The translations under genes and the position numbers were made by a program. A stretch of DNA of 64,000 nucleotides, taken from Collybiopsis luxurians FD-317 M1. Its lineage: Eukaryota > Basidiomycota > Agaricomycetes > Agaricales > Omphalotaceae. Under the pieces are notes generated by a model, which did not search any database, had not been told where the DNA came from, and worked only from the letters and a program-made list of their open reading frames with translations. The stretch spans positions 62,001 through 126,000 of the forward strand of contig KN834797.1 of the NCBI GenBank assembly GCA_000827265.1, written 5' to 3'. Of the stretch, positions 1 through 13,390 are shown one piece after another (position 1 is the first letter of the stretch; each line of letters begins with the position of its first letter).

Positions 1-739
1 TATCACCATAATGCCACTTAAATAATGAATTGGATTCCAAGCTCATTGCAGAACTTTAAATTGCAAATGTAACATTCAAAAAATCAAGATGTATGGTAGC
101 AATCGCATTGCCTTCCAACTGTTGGCCTAAATGTATGAATTGAATTTATACCATAAATTTTGTAACACATAATATGACCCTCTGAATGAGTAAACTTATA
201 AATTAATTGCATAACGCATAACACCCCGAGAATTTATGGTTGGGATAAAGATTGCAAGATGAAAAGTTGAATCGTTATTATATCAGTAGATGAGAATAGA
301 CTAATCGGCGACGTATCAGCCCGCAGCACTATAGTTGTTTACAGCAAGTATGGACCAAGAGCTTGTAAGTATATTCGGTTGCATCATATCTGACAAAAAA
401 GCTTTTCTCCCAGAGTGCCAGGGAGTGGTTCCAGCCTAAGGACGCCCCCCAATCAAAGGCAATCTTAGGGGTAACCTGGTAGCTTGGGATCTACAAGGAC
501 GCCGATACACGGAAGGAGGCTACCCTGTTTTGAAATTTGATATAGCTCACCCGACCTCCTCACTTGAGTGACTTGACCCATTCTTAGCTTTTCCCTTGTA
601 TATATATTACAGACATTTGTCGAAAGATTCGGAATTCCGGAAGTCCAACTGAAGTTACTTCAAAGCAGATATTGCAAGTTAAATATGAGCAAGATCATTC
701 CACAGAGATTACATTTAATAGTCCTTCTACAGTAGCGTA
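1..739. other. intergenic, no gene seen
   Basis: AT-rich sequence without a credible reading frame or RNA gene. It lies 3' of the minus-strand membrane-protein gene that ends at 740 and presumably holds its 3' UTR. Confidence 0.5.
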
Positions 740-1826
740 TCATACTGAACTGTAGTCTGGAGGAAGGTCAATCAAATCCTCCCTTCCGGACTCTTGATCC
801 TGAGCCACAGAAATATTTGTCCCCCCATTATCTCGGTAGTGAACCTCCCTGACCATGTGATTGTTTCGTCTTGTGTCTGGCTCAGAGTAATCGGGGGGAG
901 TTTCATTGCCAAGTGGTTCTCTCAACCTGTTCGGAGATAATCTGAGTGAGCGGAAATGACTAGATCTCAATGAAGATGTCGATGCAATGCCATTCTCCTC
1001 AGTTTGTGTTTCAGAGACGTCACCTCGTCCGGATCTCCAAGCTGCTGTTGGCCTCCGGGTTTTCTCCAAATGAGATATGCGTCTGCTATCCATGAAAGGT
1101 AAGATAGTTCCATCCGAGTGCCCGTCATCATCGTTAATTGCGGCACTTCTTAGTCGGACTGGTGTTGTGCGTCGAGCGCGGTAGCTAAAACAGAGCACAA
1201 TCGCTCCAATGAGGAGAACAAGTCCTATTCCTCCCACAACTCCACCGATAACGAAAGGCCTGCGATTTGTGCCACTCGTCTTTGAGCTAGTCTGTGTCTG
1301 AAAAGTCGTTGACGCGGATTCCGTGGAATTTCTACTAGATGAGAGAGTAATCGAATAAGGATTGACCGATAAACTCGTTGGTTGGCTGGCATTTACGAAT
1401 CAGTTTCTGACTGTCACTTTTTCATTGAGGAGTGAGGGACTTACAGGGGGTGGGTAGTTGTTTGAGCAGTAGACGTGAGAGTCGAAACCGGGGTAGGGGA
1501 CAGCGAGGGACTGACAACAGATGTGAGCGCACAACTTTAGATATTTTGAAACAGTCTACTGACGAGGATGAGCCACTTTGTATTGAAGCAGGAGGCAATT
1601 CTGTGATCGTAGATATGCCTATTATTGGTCCTGATCCTGAAGAGCTGGATATCATTGTTTCAGCACTACCCTCTCCGCCTCCACCCCCACCCCCTCCCCC
1701 ACCTCCTCCACCTCCACCTCCGCCCCCACCTTCACCACCGCCGCCGCCGCCCCCACCTCTATTGATCAAGGTAATTTGCGATGTCGTATTCGGGAGGCTA
1801 AATGAGGATTTCTTCCGAGTCAGCAT
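740..1826 (-). CDS. Ser/Thr-rich single-pass membrane protein, 5' exons unresolved
   Basis: The final exon, 1385 down to the TGA at 740-742, encodes a Ser/Thr-rich stalk, one hydrophobic segment (VGGIGLVLLIGAIVLCF) followed by basic YRARR, and a polar cytoplasmic tail of about 150 residues ending in PPDYSSV; an ETPPDYSEP motif also occurs. A 59 nt intron (1386-1444; GTAAGT donor, CCAG acceptor) joins it to a Ser/Thr/Pro-rich exon ending at 1445. Another GTAAGT donor near 1858 and a reading frame through a poly-Gly tract suggest more upstream exons, but the phase breaks near 1525, so I do not give a start. The layout (signal, Ser/Thr-rich ectodomain, one membrane segment, polar tail) is common in agaric surface sensor-like proteins. 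Family not recognised; function unknown. Confidence 0.5.
1671..1763. repeat. CCN-rich low-complexity tract (poly-Gly/poly-Pro)
   Basis: About 90 bp of almost uninterrupted CCN triplets. The minus strand reads Gly with two Glu; the plus strand reads Pro with a few Ser. The minus reading matches the orientation of the neighbouring membrane protein, where it would be a flexible ectodomain linker. Such tracts are prone to length change. Confidence 0.8.
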
Positions 1827-2059
1827 TGCATGCTATAATTGTATTGGATGAGAAAGTCGATACTTACTTGACAGTAAGCAAAATGTACATAACTCCTTGG
1901 GTAGGACAGAAAGAGGTTAACCGCATAATAAAGCTACGTCAAAACGATGGTAACGTATTTAGCAACATAGTAGCATGGCCTACGAGATCGGAGATATGAT
2001 TGTCATACTTCAGATTCAATGCGACAACATTGACACCAGCAACTGTCTCATTACTTAGT

Positions 2060-5000
2060 CACGGCCATATTGAGTAGAGAAATGTCTGTTAGAATTTTGC
2101 TGTGCCTCCTGTGTGAATGATCGATGTTGAGTTATGGGAACCATTTGCGAATAATATCATTCGGAGGTTATTTGATATAATGGTAATTGAAGTGCGGTGT
2201 AGGTCTATTTCCCGTAAGTAACTTACGGCTCAAGTAAAAATAGACTGGGAGGTGGAAAAGACGTGGCTAGAACATCAAAGCCCCTGGGTTTCAAAGCGGC
2301 CGACACTATCCATGAGCTGAATAGAAAAAAAAGAAGTTCTTCTTGGTGTGATATAGATCAAATGACCCGAAGTCCCAGATAGTAGGTATCTTTCCTTGAG
2401 ATATCAAAGATGAGACAATGTTCTGCGCAGAATCCTATCATGATTTGACGCATGCGCAATTGAGATGGGGCTAAAACGAGTTGTAGATATTACAATTTTT
2501 AGGTTCTCACTTCTCGGGGCAGTAACCCAATAACCTTGAACGGCAAGGCCCAGATCATGTTGGAAATTGTTTCATTTGATGAGCACTGAGAAAAAAAAAA
2601 ATATCCAAATTCGAGAGCGGAATTGATTGAAATGGCAGAAAGATTCCTGATGCCATTCATTCGATGTCAAGAGTACTCGAAGGCAAAAACTCATCAACGC
2701 GAAACATAGATATTAAACTTTGGCAGATACCCCTGATCATTTATTTTGGCCTTGAGTGAAAGAATATTGGCAAGCCGTATTTTGAATCAGTCTGTAGCTT
2801 TCACGCGAGGTGACAAGATGAGGACCGAACTGTCCCGAATATTCTTCACGTAACATGAAAGCTTGCTGTTCCGGAACTGAACAAAAGTACTATTCTCTAA
2901 TTTAACATCAGGTGGAAACTCAAAGAGGTGTGAAATCATCTCCGGGTGAAGAGATGTCTGCGAAGGATCCTATCAAATGCCAACAGACAACGTGTACGCA
3001 CAGCTAGCAGCGATGTACTCGTATAGCACTATTACCGCGGAATGCACCTTCAACGCCATAACCTATACTCTCCATGACACTCAATAACACTTCTCGAATC
3101 CCCATGGGGAAAACAGCTTTCAATGCTCTCTTTCCACTCAAGAGTCCATCGGTAAGACGCTTCCGTTGAGCATCAAAGATGCCCCAGATTTCTGGTTCCT
3201 CGCACAGACGTTGGTCAAGTCATAACGTCGACCGAACTCATGGCTGACTCTCTTAGCCACGTGGAAGAAATTACCCAAGGTTTGGACATTCACTATGCCC
3301 TGCTTTCTTGTGCAATTTGAATTATCGTAGGGATTCTAAGTTCGTTGATTTTAATCAAAATCAGCTTCACATTATCGCAACCAGATTCACCTTTGTAGTC
3401 CCATTTTTTTACTATGCGCGTTCTTCGCTGGTCATAGGTAGTCACTGGGCTGGGAGCCGGGAGATGGTCATTTCGGAGTTGTGAATATCCAAGGAAACTG
3501 GGGATCATTCAGGGGGTCAAAAACTGAGTGGATGTTGAGTGAGCGAATTATGAAGTAAGACATTATATACTATCAATGTCCTAATGTTGCCATCGTACCC
3601 AGAGTTGAACATGGGCCAATGAATTCTTTCGTTTTGGCTCAGTTCTTATTGATAACCATTTCAAGTTTAAATTTAAGCTCTGACATGGATACAAGAGGTC
3701 TATCAACTTTCCAAAAGAGCTCATGAAAAGAAAATATTGAGAATTTTTTGACAGCATCAATAACGGCTGCTTTCGACTTAAAACTCTACTCTTGATTTTA
3801 GAGCAGCGGGTAATTATTGAAAGGCCACCAGCATTTATCTACACTTATACTCACCTATACCAATGAAATGGCATTTTTGGCATTTTTTATTTGGGACAAA
3901 TGTGTTATGAGTTTGAGAAAGCAGCTTTGAAGGAGGTGCAAACGAGCGTGACGAGTTTGAACTGTTGGACAGACGTTCGATGCCGATTCGCAACCATCAA
4001 ACCACGCTTCCGCATTCATCCTCAGCCTTCGCATCTGGTCCTTTTGTGGTGCTAGTGATTCGCGCTAGGCCAAGATGTTCTTTCCTTTTGCTTATTTTCT
4101 TGTTCTATTTGGGACATGCCGAGGAAGACAAAGTTGCATAAAGAGCAGAACGACTCACAATTCGTCAAATTTTTCAACGGCAGCAAGATGGTGGTCGACC
4201 TTCCTCCCCACCTGTTTGCCCCCTTTCGAGTCCACCATCAAGCCCAACGAATCGTCGACGCATTTCAGTTCGGACGCCATCGCCTCCTCACCATGGATGA
4301 ACCGAACATCCACTTTTACCCAGACCGCACGCCCTACCCTTATTTGTGTCGGGGGTAGATGAACCATCTTCAAACCATCTTCGGGAACTCGATTGCCTAG
4401 TCGTACACCGTCCTCCTTCCGCCATAAAACTAATGAGAGTCTACCGCGGGCAACACCGCACCCAGATTAACCGTTGTCGTCGCAGATCGCATTTTCTTGT
4501 TCGGTTAGTCTATCTTCTACGTATACAGCTTTACATCTCCTCCTACATCCCCAATCAATGCCGTATGGATAGTCATAGCCTCCCAAACACCTTTTTATTG
4601 CTCACTCCCACAAATCCTTGGACCTCCTCGAGGTCATTGCACATATTCTCTAGGCCCGTAATTGTATAGACCATCGCAGCAATCAAGCTGTATTTTGTAA
4701 ATTCATACATGTACTACATAAGATAATTTTGCTGTTCCTTGCTCTCAAATTGCTCTTTGTGTATCATAAAATATATAAAGTTATACTGTAGATTAATGAA
4801 TTTACAAATTTGTGCCACATCAAGTTGCAATTCTCGATGAGGTATCACATTGGCTGTACTTCAGGGATCTGTTGAATATCCAAACTCGATCATATCAGAG
4901 TTTATGATACTTATGTCTTTATTATTCTCAATGTACAGAACTGCCAAAGTTCTCTTATTCCAGTTGCAACTCTGGGCCATTAATGTAGTTTCTGCATGTC

Positions 5001-7225
5001 ACATTGTAATGGATGCTGCTTTAACCTTAGAAGAGAGATCCGGTCGATGTACATCAAAAAATTTCTTTGGAGGCAGAGGAGCAACAAAGTAATAGATATA
5101 TTTACATTCCTAAATTCATTTCGGTTTTTCTCCATCTGGTCCCCGCTTTAAAATCTTTATCGCCGCACATAGGGCTCGATGTTAGTCCTGCCGGCGATGT
5201 ACAGCCCCCCAATGCAGCCCCCCAATCGCCAAAGTTGAAGACTCAAGGACCGCCCTCTGTTTTTACCGGTGACTCGTGACAATCGACATGTGGCGAACAA
5301 GGTGCTGTCGGATTGAGATGGAGAACCATGAGAGTAAAAATGTCAAAATTCAACAGGCATGGCTGAAGGCAGCGGCATTAAATGCGCAAGCATTACTGTC
5401 CAGTACATACTGATAAAGCATGAGGAGACCAGCTTTAGAGACTCAAATGGCGTAAATAATCCGTATATATGCTGTGATGGGTGATAAAATAGAACTTGTA
5501 CCTTGCCCTATCTGAGTGACTCGCGTATTAGGAGTATTTTTCCAGTCTCCTACAAGTTCTTATTCTCAGCAAACGTTCGCATAGAGATCTAAAATTATTT
5601 TATCAGCATAACTACTTGATGCTCATCTAAAACAAAAGTATCTACAGCAAGAGCCTAACTTCATGAATTAGGCTTTCTTCAATTGAACTATGTGCATCTG
5701 TCAATACTCCTGAGTCCTCATCCCAGTCTTCCTTGGGGCTTTCTCCCCTCACTCATGCATTCTAGATCTCTCCAATCAAATATAACGCTACCTATACTGA
5801 CAGTGATATTGTCCTCATGACTGAGTCACTCGATGCAAACATCAAAACAAGCGACTCCGCCATAGAAAGATTATTTACCTTTAGCCCGTGTACCAACCTA
5901 GTTGCAGGTGTCATACCTACAGAATAGTAATCTTGTTATACTGAGTGAATCTGAATATGCGTAGAAGCGAAAGAGTACCAGTTTCAGCGAATACACAGTG
6001 AGAAAAGAACCTGGATCTTTCTAAAGCGGGACAGATGGCAGAAACTCAATTACGGTGTAGTACCAAGCTACTACTTACTATACTCTGTACCAACGTCTTT
6101 ACAAAGATCAAAATCCATAGAACTCACCTTGTGCTTAAGAGCATCCACCGAGATACAGTTCCTCGAAATACATACACAACCACAACTGTCAGTGACACCA
6201 AATCGGAACGCCAGGAAGGAATCAGCATTTCCACACAGAAAATGCATCATTAGCTCTAAAGTTTCCATCCACGTTCATGTCATGCAATTTCCAAGTAATT
6301 TCCATCCCCGGCTATCCGTGGCTCACGCACCCGAGTAAGAATCGTTCCAAAACAACTTCAAGTGGTGGTTCAGAGTACAATACTACAAACATAACGGTTC
6401 TCAGAATTTAGCTTCTGTGATCCACCTAGTGGTGACTATTACTACCCAAGGTCGGCGGGAAAAATCTGCGTTAACAGCAAAACATTCAAAGTTTCCACGA
6501 TATTGATGGGTTCATTCGACGGAACTAAAAACTGGCAAGGAGAAACCCATGCTTGATCCTGGATATAACTGCATTTTATTTTTAGTGCCGGGTAGGTTTT
6601 TGCTGTTGAGTCGAGCTATTTTCGCTGTATCACAAACAGGGAGACAAGAAAATTAAAGGATTTAGTCTACCCGAAATGGCCCGAATTTCTCCCGAAGGCA
6701 ACGTCAGTGCCAATAGTGTGTTCCATAGCCGTAGTTCTGCTTACAGCTTCGTCTTTAAAGTTTGCTACGGTCCATCAAGATAAGAAAAAGCTCTTGAGTG
6801 CCGGACAGGATTGAGCGAGTTGAACGTTGAACTGTTCGAGAGATCGATCGGGCTTCCCATTAGTAGACGGACCAAAAGAGAATATCGAATAAACTTATGA
6901 GCTGAGATTTTGTGAATACAAAAATTGAAATGAAAGCACAAAGATATGGCTGAAATGGAGGGCCACCGTTTTCGAGGCGAGGGGAGGTGCTGCAACCAAA
7001 AGTCCGAGTGCGATTAGAAGAATTCCCGCGGTTCAGATCTTCTTTCCGAGCACCCACAAACTGTCGCAACTGCCTTCGTTGATTTTCCCTCCAACTCCTC
7101 CCAGGCATAGCGCTGATACTCTCTCAACGAGAGAACGGTCTGTGACAACTTCAGGGGGTGAGATTGGACAGTTCTTGGTCTAGGTGTGTCTTCCCGCTTA
7201 AAATTATTACGCAACTTGTCTCATT
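2060..7225. other. long intergenic stretch, no supported gene
   Basis: About 5 kb of mostly AT-rich sequence with short open frames on both strands and no recognisable domain or convincing intron-exon structure. An 80-codon plus frame at 4116-4358 has plausible composition but I recognise nothing in it. The last 200 bp are probably the promoter and 5' UTR of the gene starting near 7226. Confidence 0.4.
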
Positions 7226-9905
7226 TTGACGCCTAGATTTTTCTCTCGAACTCTTACTCTTCTTTTCAAGATGATTACCGAAACTCGCAGGAAATCTATC
7301 CGCAGTTCAAAGCCTGATACTGTCCTACAGCTAACGTCGAATATGGACTCTTCGTTCACGGTCCGCGAGTATGGTCCAACTTCGACGGACTCAAATTGTT
7401 CACCTTCTCCCCGACGAGAGCATTACCCAGTCAAAAGAGAACCACATTCGCCTGTAGCGGATCTTCTGCCCGGGTCTGAAATTGAGCCTACGGTCGAGAT
7501 GGTCCACGGATGGCAACATCCGGCTGAACTTGAATACATCACTCCGGGGGACTGGTCCGCGTCGAAAATCATCTTACACCTCATCTCAAATTCGTTTAGT
7601 ATTCCTCCTCGTACGCCAGGTAAAAGTGGGAACTCGGTCTTCACCGTGACTAGCGTCGACGGGCAAACGACCATCTTGCCCATTGGATATCGAGTTCCGC
7701 TCATGTTCCTCGCTCGATTTCAATGGCTTTCGCTTAAGGTTGTACTCTCGGCAGCATCGAGAGAGACCGAATGGTCTGAGTACAAATTTAGCATCTTGCA
7801 TGTGTGTAGACTATGTAGCGCGCTGTTGAGCTCGGCCCAGGAATATGTTAGCGTCCCTCACGATGGCGAGATATTCATGGTCATGGACCGCAAATGGCGG
7901 TGTCCGACCTTCGACCGTGCCTTGGCCAGGTTCCGGCTCAAGTGGTTCTTATCGAATCCAACGCAGGTTGAGGAGTTTTGGAAGACTTTCAAGGAGGAGG
8001 AATACGAAAAAGATGTTTTAAAATTTGGTAGGCATTGATCTTTTTCTCCAAAACTTTTCTTTTGCTTTAACAGATTGACTTTACAAATTAGACTGGCGAC
8101 GATGGGCTCTTAAGGGCTACAAGGGATTCCAACTAACAGAGAACGAAGTCACTGATGGGATATCGGCAGAGAATTCTATGCGTGGGTTGAAACAGAAGGA
8201 CGGGGAGTGGTACTGGAAAACGGATGACGACCCGGTCCTGGGCGGTATCGATGCTTGGTCGCTCAGGCACTCTGCGTCAAAGGGCCCCACGCCACTACCC
8301 AGTCTTCCTACCGCACAACCAGCCGCTATTCTCCCTCAATCGCCGTTAATCGCTCCGTTCCAAGATAATGCGTCATCAGAAAAACCTCCGGCCATTGTGG
8401 CCGAACATCACAATCACCATTTTGCAAACCCTGCTATGACCGCTTCTTCCTCTTCCCTCGTTTCTTCTCAGCCTAACGGCCCTATCGTTGATACTACTCC
8501 TCAAGAAATTGTCTCATATCATTCACATTCGATGCCTCCCCAGCAACCAGAGTCTCTTCCACCTTTCTCATCCAATGCAGCGAACGATCTTGCTTCTCAT
8601 CTCAATGGTAACGACTCTCACGCAGTGGCTCCCAAAACTTCTACTTCTAGGCCCACCTTACCCCGACTGAAAACGATTCCGCAGAAACGCCCAGGCTCTC
8701 CATTGCAGTATCCGACTACGCGCATTCCGAGCGTTCGTTCTGGTTCAACTTCGCTTTCACTCGCTCCGCAAGAGTCGGAAAATGTAAATCATGGTTCCTC
8801 CGTTGAAGAAGGGGTAGAGTCTGGTTCAGTACTTCCGAATCTCGAACACCCACCCCGCAGCCGGCGCTCGCTTCCGATTCCGAAAGGTCGAGGAAAACAT
8901 GTCTCTTCAATGGTATCAACCGGATCGACTGTTCAGCATCCTTCCACTTGCACCACGAGACGACCGTATGTTCTGCTATCGAGCATACAGACACAGCCGA
9001 TTTCGGAAATCACCTCTTCCATTCCTCCCGCCCCATCCGCCGCCTCCTCTGATATTCGACCTCACCAAAGTCTATTTACTCCTTCCCCTTCCCCCGCTCC
9101 AACCTCTACTGAAGACGCTTTGTCCTCAGCGACAATAAGTCGTTTTGTTGAGGATCAAATCCGTGACATAGTTCATTCTGAAATTCGAGCAGCGATCCAA
9201 ACCTCACTCAACTCGTTCAAAAAAGATATCTTGGGGGCGAATCAGCGAGAAGTTAGGGATGGAGTTCGAATCGTCGTTGCAGCTATGAGAGAGGAGTTCG
9301 TGGCGGATACGGAGAAACACTATAGGGACCTCAGAACCCTACTCACACAGTTGCGGGATCAAAATGGTCAAACTTCCCAGCGTATTCAGTCGGTTCGAAA
9401 GGCTTTGCGCGTTATCGCTATGGCTCACACTGTTCCTACGGGTTCGTCTTCTGGTTCGGTTTCGACTTCGGTTCCAGAGTCAAATCGACGTACGAAATCT
9501 TTGCCCCCGACGCTCAAACGAATAGAGACTAGTCCATCGGTATTCCATCCACTTCAACATCTCCTGGGGGAGCCCGATCCGTTTGTCGAAGATGATTGTT
9601 TAGATGATGACGATTGGGAGGGGGGTGATTACGATGTCGACTATCCTGGTCCTAGGCCCAACCTCCATCTGGAGCTACGAGGAGGTGATCGTTTGGAAGA
9701 TGCGAACGGTTTCTATATGGATGTTGATTCTGAGAAGGACCTCTCCGCTCATGTTCAAGCATCGAGTCTTGTAGGAGCAGTGGAGGCGAATTCTTTGCAT
9801 GCTCAGCCTTCCTTCGCTGGCCCGACTTATCCGACCCCATCCTCTGACACCACCTTTCGGTCCCCGACTGATATTCAAACTTCTTGCACAAACTACCACT
9901 CTTGA
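7226..9905 (+). CDS. large protein of unknown function with coiled-coil
   Basis: Two exons, 7226-8027 and 8092-9905. The 64 nt intron (GTAGGC donor, AATTAG acceptor) leaves one base that completes a GAC codon, so both long frames join in phase into about 871 codons. In-frame ATGs at 7271 and 7343 are alternative starts. Residues roughly 80-330 look globular (many Trp, Phe and Arg). A long Pro/Ser/Thr-rich disordered segment follows, then a helical, charged stretch near 645-745 likely to be a coiled-coil, then an acidic patch and a Ser-rich end. The disordered segment plus coiled-coil would suit a nuclear or scaffold protein, but I do not recognise a family and assign no function. No paralogue in the window. 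Confidence 0.75.
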
Positions 9906-10840
9906 TCTGCTTCGACTTTTGATGTTCGTGTACACAAGTGCACTCGAGCGAGTACTCTCTACATTTTGCAGCTGGTATTACCCAAATATTTCCATTAATT
10001 TCCGTAATAAGATCATGTAATAAGCTGGATAGCTTTTGTGAAAAAATATTATTATATGTACATACTTCTCGATGATTTTGTGAACTGCGAACTTTCCTGA
10101 TCAAACGAACTCGTTCTTCATTTTAACGAGCGCAGCACGGTCATTGCTCATCACTTGATTACGATGGCCTGGTATCTGCATATACTCTTGCATCCCATTG
10201 AGGTAAGTGCGGAATGGAAAACTAGTAAAAACCCAAAACAATGTACTTATGCTTGGGAAAAAGAGATGACTGGGATCAACGTGGCCGGACATTCCCGGCC
10301 GTGACGCGACGTAAGAGAGCGCGCAACTTACAAAGAACTTTTGGATAACGTTGAAAAGCTGTAAAGTTCTATACAATCGTATCCATTAAGCCCATACATG
10401 CTGTGTCCAGCCTACGTATAATATCTATCTATCTATCTATAATACAAGGTACTCGACTTGCCAAAACGCTTGGCATCTTTAGCCTGAGCGAACAGATTGG
10501 GCTCTTGAAAAGCTGGGTGTTGGGATCTACCGTTCGATGAATGACTAGAAACAGTGTGTACTTTGGAGCGATGGAATGCGATAGAGAGAGAGGAAGGAGG
10601 TGAAAGACCGGCCATCGCGTCATGGGTAATCCGAATAAACAAACCGCAGCAACTTGAGAGCGTCAGGTCAAAGCTGGCATCCCGCCAAGACGATCGAGAG
10701 GCTATACTGTGAGAATTTCCACGTTGCGCCGCAGTCTGATTTCGCGCCACACCATTGCCTCGCAACGACGCATGAAGGCCTTTTATACCCTCCCAACTTT
10801 GAATTAATCTCCATAAAGTTCCCCTCCACTCCCTCTCACC
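9906..10840. other. intergenic, no gene seen; short CTAT microsatellite
   Basis: 3' flank of the coiled-coil gene and promoter of the next gene. A short (CTAT)n run lies at about 10422-10440. Open frames here are short and carry no motif. Confidence 0.5.
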
Positions 10841-11541
10841 ATGTCTGTCGAATACGAACCAGTCCCTGTTCAGCCTATGGATCTTTACAGCGTTCGGCTC
10901 GTCGGTCTCGATGAGAAGAATGCTCATTCGCATCTTCATTTCCACCAGGAAGGCGCACATGACTTCTCCTCATGCAGACACCCGCAGAAATGTCACTCTT
11001 CTCGTTTAAAGCGAGTCTTGGTACCAGTTGTCATGACTCTCGTTACTCTCGGGGCGCTTTTCGCAGTTTCATGTTTTCTGGATGCATTTGTGGGTGAGGG
11101 AATTGGTGGAGGACTATTGAAACGTGCAACGGATGGTTCAGGTTCAGGAAATGACTCTTTTGTCAACCGCAAATGTAAATCGAGCTTCGTATCTTCCTCG
11201 CTCGAAAATTAACGGTTCCCCTCTTTCCAGTTTACCTCATTGTAATCTTTGTCGGTCTGTTGGTCGTAGTAATACTGGGTATCTGCCTAAGTGCATGGTG
11301 CTGCAGAGGTACTGCGTGCTCCCCGCGTGAATTAGAGTGTTAGTACTGACATTTTATTCGATAGGTTCCTTCGAGAACCCCCTATGCTGTCCATGTTATC
11401 TCTGTGCATGCTGTGGCGGATTAGGTGCGTATCCTCGATCTCACCTTCTCGAATCTTCTTGGCTGAATAACCTGCTTCTCTTTAGCCTGTCTAGAATGTA
11501 TTGGATGTGGACTATGTGCCGAAGGTCTCGAACAAGCATAA
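10841..11541 (+). CDS. small membrane protein with Cys-rich C-terminal tail
   Basis: Four exons: 10841-11174, 11231-11308, 11365-11424 and 11486-11541. All junctions keep phase and give 175 residues. Residues about 58-86 form one hydrophobic segment. Exon 2 encodes a second, very hydrophobic one (YLIVIFVGLLVVVILGICL). The last 45 residues hold about a dozen cysteines in CCxCxxCxCC and CxxCxxCGxC patterns, followed by a short polar end. The N-terminus has His-rich patches (HSHLHFHQ, SSCRHPQKCH). Cys clusters beside a membrane segment are typical of palmitoylation or metal-binding sites; this is inference. The repeated Cys pattern recalls small fungal PLAC8-like proteins but the resemblance is too weak to name it. 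Confidence 0.8.
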
Positions 11542-12340
11542 CCTCCTTGTTTGTTCAGTGTCCCCTTTTTGCAACGATACCCGGCTGGGATCCTCGTGTC
11601 TCGACTTAGGACTTCTTTATTCCCTAATTCTTGGACATTTATATACCAGTGTATCACCTTTCTTTGATATCGACGTTTTATTCTCAACGGACACACACTT
11701 ATTAATAGCATCATGAACCGGGAACGTACACATGGCGAGTACGGTAATATTATTGTTCATTCGCGCTGAAACATACGTATTTAGCCGTCGTACCTACCCT
11801 GCACCTCGAGCTACGAAAGATGTTTTCATATATACAACCTCCCGCTGGAACGGCTTCCTCTTGTGCCGGTGTTCAGAAAGATCCTGAGCACAGTTAATGA
11901 GTCGTGGAATGAGTAGAAAGCTTCAACCGCGCCGCCGGGTTCCAGGTCGTAATCCAGCAAAGCAAAGATAACTCGGACCTTCTATTTTTGTTCATTCCTG
12001 AGAACATTTAGTCGAGCACTTCTTACGAACAATCGAAGGTAAAGGCTCGAGAGTCGTAAGGGCCAGTCCTACTACCTGAATACTCTTTGAATGGCAAAAT
12101 AAGCGCATCGTTTCATCGCGGCATGTTTCAAATTTTGATGCGCCGGGCAGGACAGATTAGGAAAAAAAGAGCAGCCAGCCACTCAGCTCATCAACGGGGA
12201 GTTACGGATAAACCGTCGTTCGATCGTATAAAATATGTTGCCTTCGGGCGTTGAGAAGCCCCCCAACGCACTGCAGGTTTCAGTCGCACCTCTGTCTTTT
12301 TTTGCTGGTCAAAAAAAACCCTCCTGTTCCTTCTATCACG
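11542..12340. other. intergenic; promoter shared in part with the tandem copy
   Basis: No gene. The last ~350 bp (about 12,000-12,340) resemble the sequence upstream of the broken copy at 13391: AATCGAAGGT/AGTCGAAGGT, GGGCAGGACA, and CAGTCGCACCTC followed by TTTTTTTGCTGGTCAAA. The duplication therefore included the promoter. Confidence 0.6.
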
Positions 12341-12929
12341 ATGCATTTCAGCCTAAACGTCCTTTTCCTCGTTACTACCCTCATTTCTTCTGTGTGCGCA
12401 GCACCTCTTTCGGTGAGTTCAGGTTCTATGAAAGAGATGTGATGTTTAATTTGACCTTCCTATTTTCCAGGACTCCATCGAAGCTCGCTCCAGCGTGTCT
12501 ACGACATCCGACGGAACAATCGATGCTCGTACTAACGGCCAAACCATAAAGCTTGAAGTCGTATACCCTTCTCTGGCCGAAGGTGACGCCGGCCGAACAG
12601 CAATCACCGGATATAACGAGAAAACCGACCAGAAAGCCCAAACCATGATCAAAAAGATCCTCCAAAACGGTCACATCGTCGACGGTTTGGGTATCCCCTG
12701 GGATGCCAAGGTCGAGGTTGAATTCAAGGGAACTTATCCTTATAAGAATTTCAAAGAGCATCCTGTTGGGTATTATGAGATACAGAATTGGAAGGTTCCG
12801 AATCAAGGGAATGGAAAGTTGATTGGGACGTTTGGGACTAGGAATGGGGAAATGGTTGGGGAGATTCAGGTGGAGAAGACGGAAGGTGGGAAGAAGAAGA
12901 CGACCTCGGTTGCGGAATACATAGCCTAG
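12341..12929 (+). CDS. small secreted protein
   Basis: Two exons, 12341-12412 and 12471-12929, give 176 residues. The intron is a clean GTGAGT...TTCCAG placed just after the signal peptide. Residues 1-20 form a classic signal sequence (hydrophobic LNVLFLVTTLISSVCA, cleavage after CAA likely). The mature part is about 155 residues, Lys/Gly-rich, cysteine-poor, with motifs EHPVGYYEI and GKLIGTFGTRNGE that are retained in the tandem copy. I recognise no family. An extracellular role is inferred from the signal peptide. The next gene is its decayed tandem duplicate. Confidence 0.8.
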
Positions 12930-13390
12930 GTCGTAGATAGACACTCTCTAGGTTTGTTTGTATCGTTCAATCGGTCGTCTTTGCTTTCCCTGTACATGTG
13001 ATGGAGAAGACCTCACCGCCAAGGCCATGGATAAGGATCAAAATCATCTACCCTTGAAGAGGTCGAAATCAAACCGAGAAACGAGAACTCGTAGTTCTCA
13101 CTTTCAGTCAACATCGAATGAAGCCAACCGCTGATTACTAACAGTCGAAGGTTAAAAGCTTTCATCGGCCAGCTCCACTGTCTGTTCTTGCAGATCCATA
13201 AGGGGAAGGGTGCGACAAAAATCGCATCATTTCGGCGCTGTCATTCGACGGGCAGGACAAATTGTTGTCAGAATCCACGTGTATTGAAGAAAAAACGTTT
13301 CATTTGAGAATTTAAGCAACTCCAGTCGCACCTCCAACTTTTTTTGCTGGTCAAAGAAGAAATTTATTCGCCTAGTTCTATTTTCCCGAG

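Noticed and set aside
1432..1851. Proline-rich plus-strand open frame
   Set aside because: It exists because of the CCN tract. The minus strand carries the membrane segment, Ser/Thr-rich exons and a clean intron, so the plus frame is treated as a shadow.
4116..4358. 80-codon plus frame with natural-looking composition
   Set aside because: No motif, no neighbouring exon in phase, and overlapping frames of similar length on both strands.
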